A stretch of 64,000 nt of DNA, taken from the NCBI RefSeq assembly GCF_017744045.1, contig NZ_JAGHRD010000006.1. One strand, 5' to 3'. The position numbers and the translations under genes were made by a program. The stretch's first letter is position 1. Each line of letters opens with the position of its first letter. Source of the stretch: Pelagimonas sp017744045. Lineage in GTDB: Bacteria > Pseudomonadota > Alphaproteobacteria > Rhodobacterales > Rhodobacteraceae. Positions 1-8,035 of this stretch are shown piece by piece. The notes under the pieces are model-generated. The model searched no databases and was not told the origin of the DNA. It saw only the letters and a list, made by a program, of their open reading frames with translations.

Positions 1-148
1 GGCGCGGGAGGCGTTTGACGGGCGGGGGTAGGAGCGCGTTCAGTCCAATGGAACTCACTCACCGGGTCGAACGCGTTATGCCCTACAAACACTGCCTCGC
101 CCTGCCAGGCGAGTACTGAATCTGATCAAGCTGAACACGCTGTAAAAG
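1..148. other. Left-edge stretch with no confident gene
   Basis: A frame on the plus strand is open from position 3 to a TGA at 117-119, about 38 codons, and may be the tail of a gene cut by the window edge or chance. The 15 bases at 13-27 (GTTTGACGGGCGGGG) also occur at 7874-7888 inside a hairpin-rich intergenic element, which favours repeat DNA over coding DNA here. I do not assign a product. Confidence 0.3.
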
Positions 149-180
149 AAAACCCCGGCGACCAGTGGTGCCGGGGTTTT
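149..180. terminator. Bidirectional terminator after sdhB
   Basis: AAAACCCCGGC at 149-159 pairs perfectly with GCCGGGGTTTT at 170-180. Both strands end in a T run, so it can stop transcription of the sdh operon (minus strand) and of anything arriving from the left. Confidence 0.85.
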
Positions 181-204
181 GTGTTTGTGATGTTTGAAAC
201 CGCT

Positions 205-987
205 TTAGACGTGGCGCGAGATCATCATCTTTTTGATCTCGGCGATGGCCTTGGCCGGGTTCAGGCCTTTGGGGCAGGTTTTCGCGCAGTTCATGATGGT
301 GTGGCAGCGATAAAGCTTGAACGGATCTTCGAGGTCATCCAGACGCTCGCCGGTGGCCTCATCGCGGCTGTCGATGATCCAGCGATAGGCGTGCAGCAGC
401 GCCGCAGGGCCGAGATATTTATCGCCATTCCACCAATAGCTTGGGCAGGAGGTGGAGCAGGAGGCGCACATGACGCATTCATAGAGACCGTCCAGCTTTT
501 TGCGGTCATCAATGGATTGCTTCCACTCTTTGGCCGGGCGATTGGTCTTGGTCTCGAGCCAAGGCATGATCGAGGCATGCTGGGCGTAGAAATGGGTCAG
601 GTCGGGGATCAGATCCTTGACCACCGGCATATGCGGCAGCGGGTAAATCTTGACCACGTCTTTTTCGACCTCATCCAGACCATAGATACAGGCCAGGGTG
701 TTGATCCCGTCGATATTCATCGCACAGGAGCCACAGATGCCCTCGCGGCAGGAGCGGCGGAAGGTCAGGGTCGGGTCGATCTCGTTCTTGATCTTGATCA
801 GCGCGTCCAGGATCATCGGGCCGCAGCTGTCCATATCGACGAAATAGGTGTCGACCTGAGGATTTTTGCCGTCATCGGGGTTCCAGCGATAGATCTGGAA
901 CTGGCGCACATTGGTCGCCCCTTCGGGCTTGGGCCAGGTTTTGCCCGTGCGGATGGTGGAGTTCTTGGGGAGGGTGAACTGGACCAT
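205..987 (-). CDS. sdhB: Succinate dehydrogenase iron-sulfur subunit SdhB
   Basis: SdhB passes electrons from the FAD of SdhA to the membrane quinone site in complex II. The 260-residue protein has the usual length. The [2Fe-2S] cysteines are at about 80, 85, 88 and 100 (CREGICGSC then C100). The other two clusters use C171, C174, C177, C181 and C228, C234, C238. I chose the ATG at 987 (MVQFTLPKNS) because the longer upstream extension is not typical of the family. It is the last gene of the sdh operon and starts 4 bases after the stop of a methyltransferase-like gene, so unlike the common sdhCDAB order it is separated from sdhA by three unrelated genes. Confidence 0.97.
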   Translation of the reverse strand: MVQFTLPKNSTIRTGKTWPKPEGATNVRQFQIYRWNPDDGKNPQVDTYFVDMDSCGPMILDALIKIKNEIDPTLTFRRSCREGICGSCAMNIDGINTLACIYGLDEVEKDVVKIYPLPHMPVVKDLIPDLTHFYAQHASIMPWLETKTNRPAKEWKQSIDDRKKLDGLYECVMCASCSTSCPSYWWNGDKYLGPAALLHAYRWIIDSRDEATGERLDDLEDPFKLYRCHTIMNCAKTCPKGLNPAKAIAEIKKMMISRHV

Positions 988-991
988 GAGG

Positions 992-1837
992 CTAGATCCT
1001 TTCTGTTTTTGGCTGCGAGGCTTTGGACGCAAGGCCCTCAATGAATTTATAGCTGCTCAGGACCTCGAAGCGGTTGAAATAGGTTTCAACGCCGAACTCG
1101 GAGAGCGACAGCTTCTCATATTTTTCGACAAACGCATCATAGCCCGCCTGTAGGGCTGTGTTTTCTGCGTCCAGATTTTGTACGACGACCAGCCCGGTCG
1201 GATAGGCATCCAGCACCGAGATTTCCAGATCGGGTCGCAGATCCTGAAGAACCACAAGGGTTTTCCAGACATCGCCGGTCCACATTCTGACATCGGCGGG
1301 ATCGGTGTCGCGGTCTTCCATGGCGGCGTTGAGCGGCAGGCAGTCATGCAGCACGGCCACCGCACCTGGCCCAGCGTGTTTTTCAAAGTTGATGAAATCG
1401 CGCAGCAGGAATTCGCTGAGATGCATGCCGTCCAGGAAACCAAGGGTCGGTTTGATCTCGTTTTTGGTCAGGAAGCCGCTGTCAAAGAAGGCATCCGAGG
1501 TCTGTTGGAAAAAGTGGCCCTCTTCCATTTTGCCCAGGGTATATTTCTTGAGCCGGAATTCGGGGTCGATGGCGACGAAATTGCCAAGGCAACGCTCAAG
1601 GCTGGTGCCGGTGCGAGTTCCGATCTCAAGATACCATTCGGGGCGCAGGATCTGGTGCAAAGCCCCTAGGACATCGTGATAGTGCGGCCCATCCACCAAA
1701 GGGTGCCCCGGCTCCATCTCTTCGAGGATGAAAGGCGGCAAGCGCGAGTCCGTTTGCCCGGCGCGATGACCCAGAGCGGTCACCGATCCAATGGGCTGGA
1801 CCTTCTTTTTGCTGCTTTTTTTCAACAGGTTGAACAT
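992..1837 (-). CDS. Class I SAM-methyltransferase-like protein inside the sdh operon
   Basis: The 281-residue protein has a Rossmann-like start, YLEIGTRTGTSLE near residue 70, which matches motif I of class I methyltransferases of the Methyltransf_24 type, and LGFLDGMHL near 131-139 with a later LHDCLP. The N-terminus is lysine-rich without a signal peptide, so it is cytosolic. The substrate cannot be read from sequence. It sits between a lipoprotein gene (8-base gap) and sdhB (4-base gap), so it must share the sdh transcript. It could also be a glycan or small-molecule methyltransferase unrelated to respiration; a role in complex II assembly would be speculation. Confidence 0.7.
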   Translation of the reverse strand: MFNLLKKSSKKKVQPIGSVTALGHRAGQTDSRLPPFILEEMEPGHPLVDGPHYHDVLGALHQILRPEWYLEIGTRTGTSLERCLGNFVAIDPEFRLKKYTLGKMEEGHFFQQTSDAFFDSGFLTKNEIKPTLGFLDGMHLSEFLLRDFINFEKHAGPGAVAVLHDCLPLNAAMEDRDTDPADVRMWTGDVWKTLVVLQDLRPDLEISVLDAYPTGLVVVQNLDAENTALQAGYDAFVEKYEKLSLSEFGVETYFNRFEVLSSYKFIEGLASKASQPKTERI

Positions 1838-1845
1838 CGAGTTCT

Positions 1846-2175
1846 CTAGTTAAGGATGGCGGCCAGACCGTCGGTGGCCAGGCATGTGACGGTCTCGGGC
1901 TTGGAAATGATCTGGGTGACGATTTCCACGGTGCTTTCGGTGGGGCCGGTTACGGCATCCAGGGCGAGCGCCCCGATCTGCGTGCTGTTGGCATTGTCGA
2001 TGACGCAATTCACTGCCGGTTCCACGGGCACGCCGGGGAATTTATCCTGCACGACCGGGGTAACGGCGCGGCGCGCCGCTTCGCGGGCAATGTCGTCCTG
2101 GGCCTGCGGAGAGCAGGCGCTGAGGGCGATCAAAGCGAGGCCGGTCAGAAACGCGACAGGTTTATGCGAGGCCAT
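1846..2175 (-). CDS. Small lipoprotein in the sdh operon
   Basis: The 109-residue product begins with a lysine, then a hydrophobic stretch ending in a lipobox, LSAC, at about residues 17-20, so it should be lipid-anchored. The mature part is short, contains two further cysteines and shows no family I recognise. The ATG at 2175 overlaps the stop of the preceding gene by one base (TGATG), which implies translational coupling and fixes the start; an upstream in-frame extension lacks a signal sequence. Function unknown. Confidence 0.7.
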   Translation of the reverse strand: MASHKPVAFLTGLALIALSACSPQAQDDIAREAARRAVTPVVQDKFPGVPVEPAVNCVIDNANSTQIGALALDAVTGPTESTVEIVTQIISKPETVTCLATDGLAAILN

Positions 2176-2537
2176 CAACGACACAGAAGCGTTCCTCGAT
2201 ACATGCCGCGAAAACCGGGTGGGCAACCATATGTGGTCGAAGAGGCCAGCGGCCCCTGGAAGCCCAGCGTGCGCGCGGCGCAGGAATTGATGTCGCGGGC
2301 CTGCCATTCATTGACGATGCCACCGGGAACCACGCGCACAATCGGGTGACCCTGATTGTAGGTGGTTTCCATAAAGGTTTCGGCCCCTTGCGGGGGGACA
2401 CCGAACAGGCGGTCCTGACAGGCTGTCAGGATTTTGCGCTGTTCAGCTTCGATTGCGCGCGTATTGGCGGAAGCGGGGCTTGGCAGAGCCCCAACAACCA
2501 TCGCGGCCAGAGCAGATATGACCAGAATGTTGCGCAT
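2175..2537 (-). CDS. Small secreted protein of unknown function
   Basis: The 120-residue product has a Sec signal peptide (MRNILVISALAAMVVGALPS, cleavage probably after the SPASA segment near residue 24). The mature domain has four cysteines (about 40, 86, 105 and 119), suggesting two disulfides in the periplasm. Its ATG at 2537 overlaps the sdhA stop by one base, so it is co-translated with sdhA. I do not recognise the family. Its place directly after sdhA is unusual, because sdhB normally follows there. Confidence 0.7.
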   Translation of the reverse strand: MRNILVISALAAMVVGALPSPASANTRAIEAEQRKILTACQDRLFGVPPQGAETFMETTYNQGHPIVRVVPGGIVNEWQARDINSCAARTLGFQGPLASSTTYGCPPGFRGMYRGTLLCR

Positions 2538-4339
2538 CAGAATGTCCGTGCTTTCGGGGCGATTTTGGCGACCGAGATGCCGCCTTCTGCCTCGGTGGTG
2601 AGCGGGTCTTTGACAACCGGGCGATATTCCAGATCCACCTTGTCGCCGTCGATGCGGGAAATGGTGTGGACGCGCCAGTTTTCATCGTCACGCTCGGCAA
2701 AATCCTCATGCGCATGTGCGCCGCGGCTTTCCTTGCGGGCCTCGGCCCCGACGATGGTTGCCAAGGCGTTTGGCATCAGGTTGGTCAGTTCCAGCGTCTC
2801 CATCAGATCCGAGTTCCAGACCAGCGAGGTATCGGTGACCTTGAGGTCATCCATCTTGCCGGCGATTTCGGTCATGGCGGTGACACCTTCGGCCATGGTC
2901 TTGGCGGTGCGGAAGACGGCAGCGTCACGCTGCATGGTCTTTTGCATCTCAAGACGCAGATCGGCGGTGGCAATGTTGCCCTTGGCATAGCGCAGGGCGT
3001 CAAAGCGGGCAAAGCTCTTGTCGATCTCGGATTTCGGCGCGGTCGGAACAGCGCTGTCACGATCAACAACCTTACCGGCGCGGATCGCGGCGGCGCGGCC
3101 AAAGACCACGAGGTCGATCAGCGAGTTGGAGCCGAGGCGGTTGGCGCCATGTACCGAGGCACAGCCCGCTTCGCCCACGGCCATCAGACCCGGAACAACA
3201 GCATTCGGATCCTCAGAGGTCGGGTTCAGCACTTCGCCCCAATAGTTGGTCGGGATACCGCCCATATTGTAGTGAACCGTCGGGATAACCGGGATTGGTT
3301 CCTTGGTCACGTCAACACCGGCAAAGATCTTGGCGCTTTCCGAGATGCCCGGCAGGCGTTCGGCCAGTGCTTCGGCAGGCAGGTGGCTGAGGTTCAGGTG
3401 GATGTGATCGCCTTCGGCCCCGACACCGCGCCCTTCGCGGATTTCCATGGTCATCGAACGCGAGACATAGTCCCGCGGCGCGAGATCCTTGTAGGTCGGC
3501 GCGTAGCGTTCCATGAAACGCTCGCCTTCGGAGTTGGTCAGGTAACCACCTTCGCCGCGCGCCCCTTCGGTGATCAGGCAGCCAGAGCCGTAGATGCCGG
3601 TCGGGTGGAACTGCACGAATTCCATGTCCTGCATTGGCAGGCCCGCACGGGCCACCATGCCGCCACCGTCACCGGTGCAGGTATGGGCCGAGGTTGCGGA
3701 GAAATAGGCACGGCCGTAACCGCCGGTCGCCAGAACCACCATCTTTGCGTTGAACACATGCATGGTGCCGTCATCCAGCTTCCAGCACAGCACGCCTTTG
3801 CATTCGCCGTCTTCCATCAGCAGGTCGATGGCGAAGTATTCGATGTAGAATTCCGCGTTGTTTTTCAGCGACTGACCATAGAGCGTGTGCAGGATCGCGT
3901 GGCCGGTCCGGTCTGCGGCAGCACAGGTGCGCTGTACGGGCGGGCCTTCGCCAAATTCGGTGGTGTGGCCACCGAACGGACGCTGGTAAATCTTGCCTTC
4001 TTCGGTACGCGAGAAAGGCACACCGTAATGCTCCAGCTCGTAAACCGCCTTGGGCGCTTCGCGGGCGAGGTATTCCATCGCGTCGGTGTCACCCAGCCAG
4101 TCAGAGCCTTTGACGGTGTCATACATATGCCACTGCCAGTTATCCGGGCCCATATTCGACAGCGAAGCGGCGATACCGCCCTGCGCCGCAACCGTGTGCG
4201 ACCGAGTTGGGAAAACCTTGGTCACGCAGGCGGTGCGCAAGCCCTGTTCGGCCATGCCCAGAGTTGCGCGCAGACCCGCGCCCCCGGCACCGACCACTAC
4301 GACGTCATAGTCATGCGTCTCGTATTGATATTCAGCCAT
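2537..4339 (-). CDS. sdhA: Succinate dehydrogenase flavoprotein subunit SdhA
   Basis: SdhA oxidises succinate to fumarate with covalently bound FAD. The 600-residue protein has the dinucleotide motif VVVVGAGGAGLRATLG at about 13-28 and the FAD-attachment motif SHTVAAQGG at 47-55 with H48 as the flavin ligand. Further family marks are HPTGIYGSGCL in the middle and the HGANRLGSNSL block near residue 395. It lies 12 bases after sdhD and is the third gene of the operon. A very long open frame runs antisense to it (2666-4753, plus strand), a codon-bias shadow. Confidence 0.98.
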   Translation of the reverse strand: MAEYQYETHDYDVVVVGAGGAGLRATLGMAEQGLRTACVTKVFPTRSHTVAAQGGIAASLSNMGPDNWQWHMYDTVKGSDWLGDTDAMEYLAREAPKAVYELEHYGVPFSRTEEGKIYQRPFGGHTTEFGEGPPVQRTCAAADRTGHAILHTLYGQSLKNNAEFYIEYFAIDLLMEDGECKGVLCWKLDDGTMHVFNAKMVVLATGGYGRAYFSATSAHTCTGDGGGMVARAGLPMQDMEFVQFHPTGIYGSGCLITEGARGEGGYLTNSEGERFMERYAPTYKDLAPRDYVSRSMTMEIREGRGVGAEGDHIHLNLSHLPAEALAERLPGISESAKIFAGVDVTKEPIPVIPTVHYNMGGIPTNYWGEVLNPTSEDPNAVVPGLMAVGEAGCASVHGANRLGSNSLIDLVVFGRAAAIRAGKVVDRDSAVPTAPKSEIDKSFARFDALRYAKGNIATADLRLEMQKTMQRDAAVFRTAKTMAEGVTAMTEIAGKMDDLKVTDTSLVWNSDLMETLELTNLMPNALATIVGAEARKESRGAHAHEDFAERDDENWRVHTISRIDGDKVDLEYRPVVKDPLTTEAEGGISVAKIAPKARTF

Positions 4340-4351
4340 GTCTTATGTCCT

Positions 4352-4723
4352 TCAAAGCGCGATCTTGGCCAGGGCGAACAGCCCGGCACCCATCAGCGTG
4401 TAGCTGAGGCAGATCGTGACCATGATTGCAGCCTTGCGCGCGGAACCGCGCATGTAATCCTCGATCATCATTTGAGCCCCGCGGCGGAAATGCTGCAGGC
4501 CAACCACCAGAACCAGAGCGGTCAGGATGGCCGGGAACGGGCGCGAAAAGGTCGCGAGGACCTCTTCATGCGTGCCGCCCAGAGCGGAGCCAAAGTAGAA
4601 AACGAAGGTTGGGATCAGCAATGCCAGGCCCACGGAAGAGACCTGCATATACCAGTGATGTTCAGTGCCCGAATGCGCGGACCCTTTGCCAACGGCGCGC
4701 TTGCGATCAGTCAGATAACCCAT
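4352..4723 (-). CDS. sdhD: Succinate dehydrogenase membrane anchor SdhD
   Basis: This 123-residue protein has three hydrophobic helices (about 28-48, 64-80, 98-120) and, with SdhC, holds heme b and the quinone site. The segment HFRRGAQMMIEDY at 78-90 fits the SdhD signature with the D-Y pair (89-90) used at the ubiquinone site. It starts 10 bases after sdhC and ends 12 bases before sdhA. Confidence 0.9.
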   Translation of the reverse strand: MGYLTDRKRAVGKGSAHSGTEHHWYMQVSSVGLALLIPTFVFYFGSALGGTHEEVLATFSRPFPAILTALVLVVGLQHFRRGAQMMIEDYMRGSARKAAIMVTICLSYTLMGAGLFALAKIAL

Positions 4724-4733
4724 GACAGCCCCC

Positions 4734-5117
4734 TTAGACGACGACGATGGTGAAGATGGTCAGCAAAACCGAGGCGATCACGATGACCCAGCCCAGGGTT
4801 TCTGCTGTCGGAATATCGAGCCCCTTGCCCGCATCAAAATAGAGGTGACGCAGACCGGCCAGGTAGTGGTACCAGATGGCCCAGGTCGAGCCGAGGAAGA
4901 TCAGATCGCCAAACCAGGAGGTCACGATCCCATCCACGACGGCGAAATATTCCGGAGAAGTGGCCGCAGCGAGCAGCCACCAGACCCCAAGGATCACAGC
5001 AACGATCAACGCGTTGCCTGTCACACGGGTGAGGATGGAGGTGACCGAGGTCAACTGCGGGCGATAAATTTGCAAATGCGGCGAAAGCGGGCGATTGCCC
5101 CGGTTCACGTCGGCCAT
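4734..5117 (-). CDS. sdhC: Succinate dehydrogenase cytochrome b556 subunit SdhC
   Basis: First gene of the operon, 127 residues with three membrane helices. The SdhC signature RPLSPHLQIYRPQLTSVTSI spans residues 9-28, and the heme-region motif HYLAGLRHLYFD spans 84-95; H84 matches the usual heme b ligand. The ATG at 5117 is preceded by AAGGACA. The leader carries the twin GTGATCAC operator at 5230-5268. Confidence 0.93.
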   Translation of the reverse strand: MADVNRGNRPLSPHLQIYRPQLTSVTSILTRVTGNALIVAVILGVWWLLAAATSPEYFAVVDGIVTSWFGDLIFLGSTWAIWYHYLAGLRHLYFDAGKGLDIPTAETLGWVIVIASVLLTIFTIVVV

Positions 5118-5229
5118 GATGATGTCCTTTTCTTTCCCTTGCCTTCTGTTCTACTGACTTTTTCTCGCCTGTCACGTGCATGACATGCTTTGGGGCGCGG
5201 TTTTTTGGCGCAATTGGCCGGTTTTTGTT

Positions 5230-5268
5230 AATTTGTGATCACTGACAAATGCAGTGTGATCACAAATT
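5230..5268 (-). promoter_or_regulatory. Twin GTGATCAC operator upstream of sdhC
   Basis: A perfect 13-bp inverted repeat: AATTTGTGATCAC at 5230-5242 and GTGATCACAAATT at 5256-5268, with a 13-base spacer. Each arm itself holds the palindrome GTGATCAC, and the two octamers start 21 bases apart, two helical turns. The same arrangement with the same spacing precedes sucC. It lies 113 bases upstream of the sdhC start. Confidence 0.75.
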
Positions 5269-5400
5269 CAGCGCTAACAGCGCCGCGTTGCAGAAAGCTG
5301 TATTCTTAGTTATTTTATCAGGTAAAGGCCCGGATTCGCGGCACGCCTGCGGGCGCGGATTTGCCAGAGGAACGGACGCTTATCCCAGATGACATGCCAA

Positions 5401-5427
5401 AAGGCGCAACGTGATCACGCTGCGCCC
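5401..5427 (-). terminator. Terminator of the outer-membrane barrel gene
   Basis: On the minus strand GGCGCA and TGCGCC flank the palindrome CGTGATCACG and are followed by TTTT. It lies just after the stop at 5448. The GTGATCAC in the stem (5411-5418) resembles the sdh operator core but lacks its partner and its TTG/CAA flanks. Confidence 0.65.
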
Positions 5428-5447
5428 TGGTGCCTTTGATCGGGAAA

Positions 5448-6113
5448 TCAGAAGGAAAATTTGACCCCGAACGTGGTTTTGGACAGGTCCAACGTGTTGG
5501 GGTTTTCGCGCCCGGTGCCGCCGGCCACTTCGGCGATGCCGTCAAACTCGATCCCGTCGACCTTGGTATATTCGGCAAAGAGCGCGATACGGTCGTCAAT
5601 CTTGTAGCTGCCGCCAACCCCATAGGAATACCCGGTTTCCGAGAAGTTGCGGTCCCGCTTGGGCGGTGCGAAGGTATAGGCGTTGCGGGCTTCGAAATCG
5701 ACCTGGGTGACACCGGCATGGGCATAGGCGGCAAATTTCTCGGTAATGTCGAAACCGCCGATCAGACGCGCGCCATAGCTGGCCTCAAGTTCAATATCGG
5801 TGACGAGGACGCCGTTGATATTGCGGGTTTCGCCATTTTCGAAGTTGTAAAAGACTTCGGCCCCCCAAAAGAAATCGGACTGGCCGAAATGCTGCTCATA
5901 GCCAAGCGCCGCACCAAAGGAGAAATCGGTTTCCGAGACAAAGGAGGTGCCGCCGACATCGGGAACTGGCAGGACGGTTCCAGCTGTGTCGCGTTCGATG
6001 GAGTGATCCAAAGTGGTGCCGCTGAGCGAGCCGGAGAAGTAAAAGCCATCCGCGTAGGCCGCAGAAGACAGTGTCGCAGCCGCCAAAGCCGCGAGGGAGA
6101 GATGTTTTAACAT
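5448..6113 (-). CDS. Outer-membrane beta-barrel protein
   Basis: The 221-residue protein has a signal peptide (MLKHLSLAALAAATLSSAAYA, cleaved before DGFYFSG) followed by alternating polar and aromatic strands (GAALGYEQHF, YGARLIGGF, YSYGVGGSYKI) and the terminal FGVKFSF that ends in phenylalanine, the usual recognition signal for the barrel assembly machinery. The size fits an 8-strand barrel of the OmpA/OmpW-like or Opacity-protein type. The ATG at 6113 has AGGAAA upstream; a longer in-frame start lacks signal-peptide character. It is a single gene with its own terminator. Confidence 0.85.
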   Translation of the reverse strand: MLKHLSLAALAAATLSSAAYADGFYFSGSLSGTTLDHSIERDTAGTVLPVPDVGGTSFVSETDFSFGAALGYEQHFGQSDFFWGAEVFYNFENGETRNINGVLVTDIELEASYGARLIGGFDITEKFAAYAHAGVTQVDFEARNAYTFAPPKRDRNFSETGYSYGVGGSYKIDDRIALFAEYTKVDGIEFDGIAEVAGGTGRENPNTLDLSKTTFGVKFSF

Positions 6114-6380
6114 GTGTGTTTCCTGAGTAATGCGAGAAGGTTCGCTGGGCTTATTCATGACCCGCTCGGGAATGGGGTTCAAAACAACTCGCGTGGCGGC
6201 TTTGTGCGCGGTTGTGAAGATGCTGCGCGAGAATGAGGGGGTTGTGCGACGGCGGCTCTTTTTCTGTCAAATACAGGTGAGATTGGCGTGAAAAATCGAT
6301 AGCTTGGGCCTACGAGCTTTGCCGGGTTCACGCCTACCGCGCAGAATGCGATAAGGGCGCGCGCACAGGAAGGAAGACCC

Positions 6381-7697
6381 ATGGCCCCACTCGGCATTCT
6401 GATCATCGTTGCAACCACGATTTTCCCGGCATTTCAGTTATGGAGCCTGCCCAATGTCAGCGATCAGGTGGCGCTGTTTTCGCAATATCTGGGATTGGCG
6501 GCGCTGATCCTGATGGCCTGGGGGCAAATTTTGGCGACGCGACTGCCGGGGATTGAGACGGTGTTTGGCGGGTTGGATCGGGTCTATGTGCTGCATAAAT
6601 GGGCCGGGATCATCGCCATGGCCGCGATCCTGCTACATGACACGATTGACGCCGAGATGCGCGATAGCGGGCCCGAGACCTTTCTGAGCGAGTTGGCGGA
6701 GACCTTGGGCGAGATGAGCCTGTATGGTCTGTTGATCCTCGTGGTGATCTCGGTCGCGACCTTTGTGCCGTATCACCTGTGGAAATGGACCCATAAGGCC
6801 ATGGGGGCGCTGTTTGCTGCTGGCGTGTTCCACTTTGTCTTTATCATGAAGCCCTTTGCCATGGGTGATCCGGCGGGGCTGTATACGGGTGCGTTTTGTG
6901 CGGCGGGGGTGCTGGCCTATTTCTGGACGCTACTGCCGGAATCTTTGCGCCCGTCGAAAGGCTATAAGATCAGCGGCTTGGACAAGAGCGGTGGGGCGTT
7001 GGTTGTGTCGATGACACCCAAGGGCAAGGGGATCACCCCGGCGGCGGGGCAATTTGGTGTGCTGAGTTTTGGGGCGGCGGGCAAGTCCGAGCCGCACCCG
7101 TTCAGTTTTTCCAGCATTGGCCCGGATGGGGCGCTGCGGGTGACGATCAAGGCGCTGGGGGATTTCACCACCGGGCTGGAGCGCGGCCTGGCAATTGGGC
7201 AGGATCTGCGCATTCAGGGGCCGTTTGGGCGGTTTCGGCTGGGTGAGAAAGCCCGCGAGGTCTGGGTTGCCGGGGGCATCGGAATCACGCCGTTTCTGGC
7301 CGGAGCGCAGGCGCTGAGGGCGGAGAGTGGCGTGGTCGATCTGTTCTACTGCATCCGCAGCCGCGACACAGCCCCGCATCTGGAGGAGTTGCAGGCAATG
7401 GCAGAGGCCAAGCCCAATCTGCGCCTGCATCTGATGGTCTCGAGCGAGGGGCAACGGGTTTCGGCAGACAAGATCGCGGAGGTGGTCGGGGATGATCTGG
7501 CCAAGGCAAGGGTGGCCTTTTGTGGCCCCGTCGCGCTGCGCGAGGCTCTGAGAACCGGTTTGGCCCGCTATGGGGTGTCAGCGCGGCAGTTTCATTATGA
7601 AGAGTTCGAGTTCCGCACCGGAGTCGGGCTGCAACGTTTGGCCGCCTGGGTACTGCGACGCGGCCTGGAAGTGTCGCGTCAGGCGCGGGGGAGTTAG
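6381..7697 (+). CDS. Membrane flavin oxidoreductase, ferric-reductase/NADPH-oxidase type
   Basis: The 438-residue protein has about five or six membrane helices in residues 1-200 with histidines suited to heme binding (VLHKWAG near 75, LLHD near 86, HKAMG near 140, HFVF near 152), then a ferredoxin-NADP reductase module. The FAD motif is HPFSFSS near 236 and the NAD(P) motif GGIGITPFL near 296. Such proteins move electrons from NAD(P)H across the inner membrane. The reductase end includes CGPVALREAL near 380. The ATG is preceded by AGGAAG. It stands alone; the true acceptor is unknown. Confidence 0.8.
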   Translation: MAPLGILIIVATTIFPAFQLWSLPNVSDQVALFSQYLGLAALILMAWGQILATRLPGIETVFGGLDRVYVLHKWAGIIAMAAILLHDTIDAEMRDSGPETFLSELAETLGEMSLYGLLILVVISVATFVPYHLWKWTHKAMGALFAAGVFHFVFIMKPFAMGDPAGLYTGAFCAAGVLAYFWTLLPESLRPSKGYKISGLDKSGGALVVSMTPKGKGITPAAGQFGVLSFGAAGKSEPHPFSFSSIGPDGALRVTIKALGDFTTGLERGLAIGQDLRIQGPFGRFRLGEKAREVWVAGGIGITPFLAGAQALRAESGVVDLFYCIRSRDTAPHLEELQAMAEAKPNLRLHLMVSSEGQRVSADKIAEVVGDDLAKARVAFCGPVALREALRTGLARYGVSARQFHYEEFEFRTGVGLQRLAAWVLRRGLEVSRQARGS

Positions 7698-7842
7698 CCA
7701 CCTGGAACTGTAATCCGCAACATAGACAATTAGTTACCACACAGGTTCGCGCCCGGCACCGAGGGTGGGCGCGTCAAACCTTGGCAATTTGGTTGTGGCA
7801 TCAAATAACTGTGCGGCTGGTTGAAATGTTGAGACGAATTCG

Positions 7843-7943
7843 CGCCCGCCGCTTTGCCGAAGGCAAACCTTTGGTTTGACGGGCGGGGTCATGCTGAAAG
7901 CATGCCTCTGGCATGACCGCGAACCGGATCGCAAGCGATCCGG
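7843..7943. repeat. Array of overlapping short hairpins
   Basis: Five short hairpins occur in 100 bases. TTTGCC-GAA-GGCAAA (7853-7867) overlaps CAAACC-TTT-GGTTTG (7864-7878), and both are enclosed by CGCCCG (7843-7848) and CGGGCG (7880-7885). CATGCT-GAA-AGCATG (7890-7904) overlaps CATGCC-TCT-GGCATG (7901-7915), enclosed by GGTC (7887-7890) and GACC (7915-7918). The last is CCGGATCG-CAAG-CGATCCGG (7924-7943). Within each pair the hairpins share an arm and exclude one another. Confidence 0.75.
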
Positions 7944-8014
7944 GAACATTTTCTCTATGACGAGGATTTCGGCTCCACGTGACTAGAGTCTAAAAGACCC
8001 GAATCGCGGTTTGC

Positions 8015-8031
8015 ATGCCTGGGGCAGGCAT
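8015..8031 (-). terminator. Hairpin after mch
   Basis: ATGCCTG (8015-8021) and CAGGCAT (8025-8031) form a 7-bp stem with a three-base loop, just beyond the mch stop at 8036. There is no strong T run, so termination is only possible; it may instead protect the mRNA end. Confidence 0.4.
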
Positions 8032-8035
8032 TTCC

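Larger units (their letters stand above)
5118..5447. other. Intergenic region between sdhC and the barrel gene
   Basis: This 330-base region holds the sdh promoter region with its twin operator (5230-5268) and the terminator of the outer-membrane gene (about 5401-5427). I see no further open frame with a ribosome site, and no RNA gene. Confidence 0.7.
7698..8035. other. Intergenic region rich in short hairpins
   Basis: No gene is supported here. The stretch from 7843 to 7943 is almost entirely made of short perfect hairpins, described as a separate repeat entry, and another hairpin at 8015-8031 follows mch. The part from 7698 to 7842 shows nothing I can name. Confidence 0.6.

Noticed and set aside
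2666..4753. A 695-residue open frame antisense to sdhA, sdhD and part of the sdh operon
   Set aside because: It mirrors real genes in a GC-rich code, has no family match by eye and no ribosome site. The sdhA reading is certain.
5411..5418. GTGATCAC in the terminator of the outer-membrane gene as a third regulatory site
   Set aside because: It is the loop and inner stem of a clear terminator, with no partner and no TTG/CAA flank.
7843..7943. CRISPR array
   Set aside because: The short palindromes are not repeated at regular spacing with unique spacers, and no cas gene is near.
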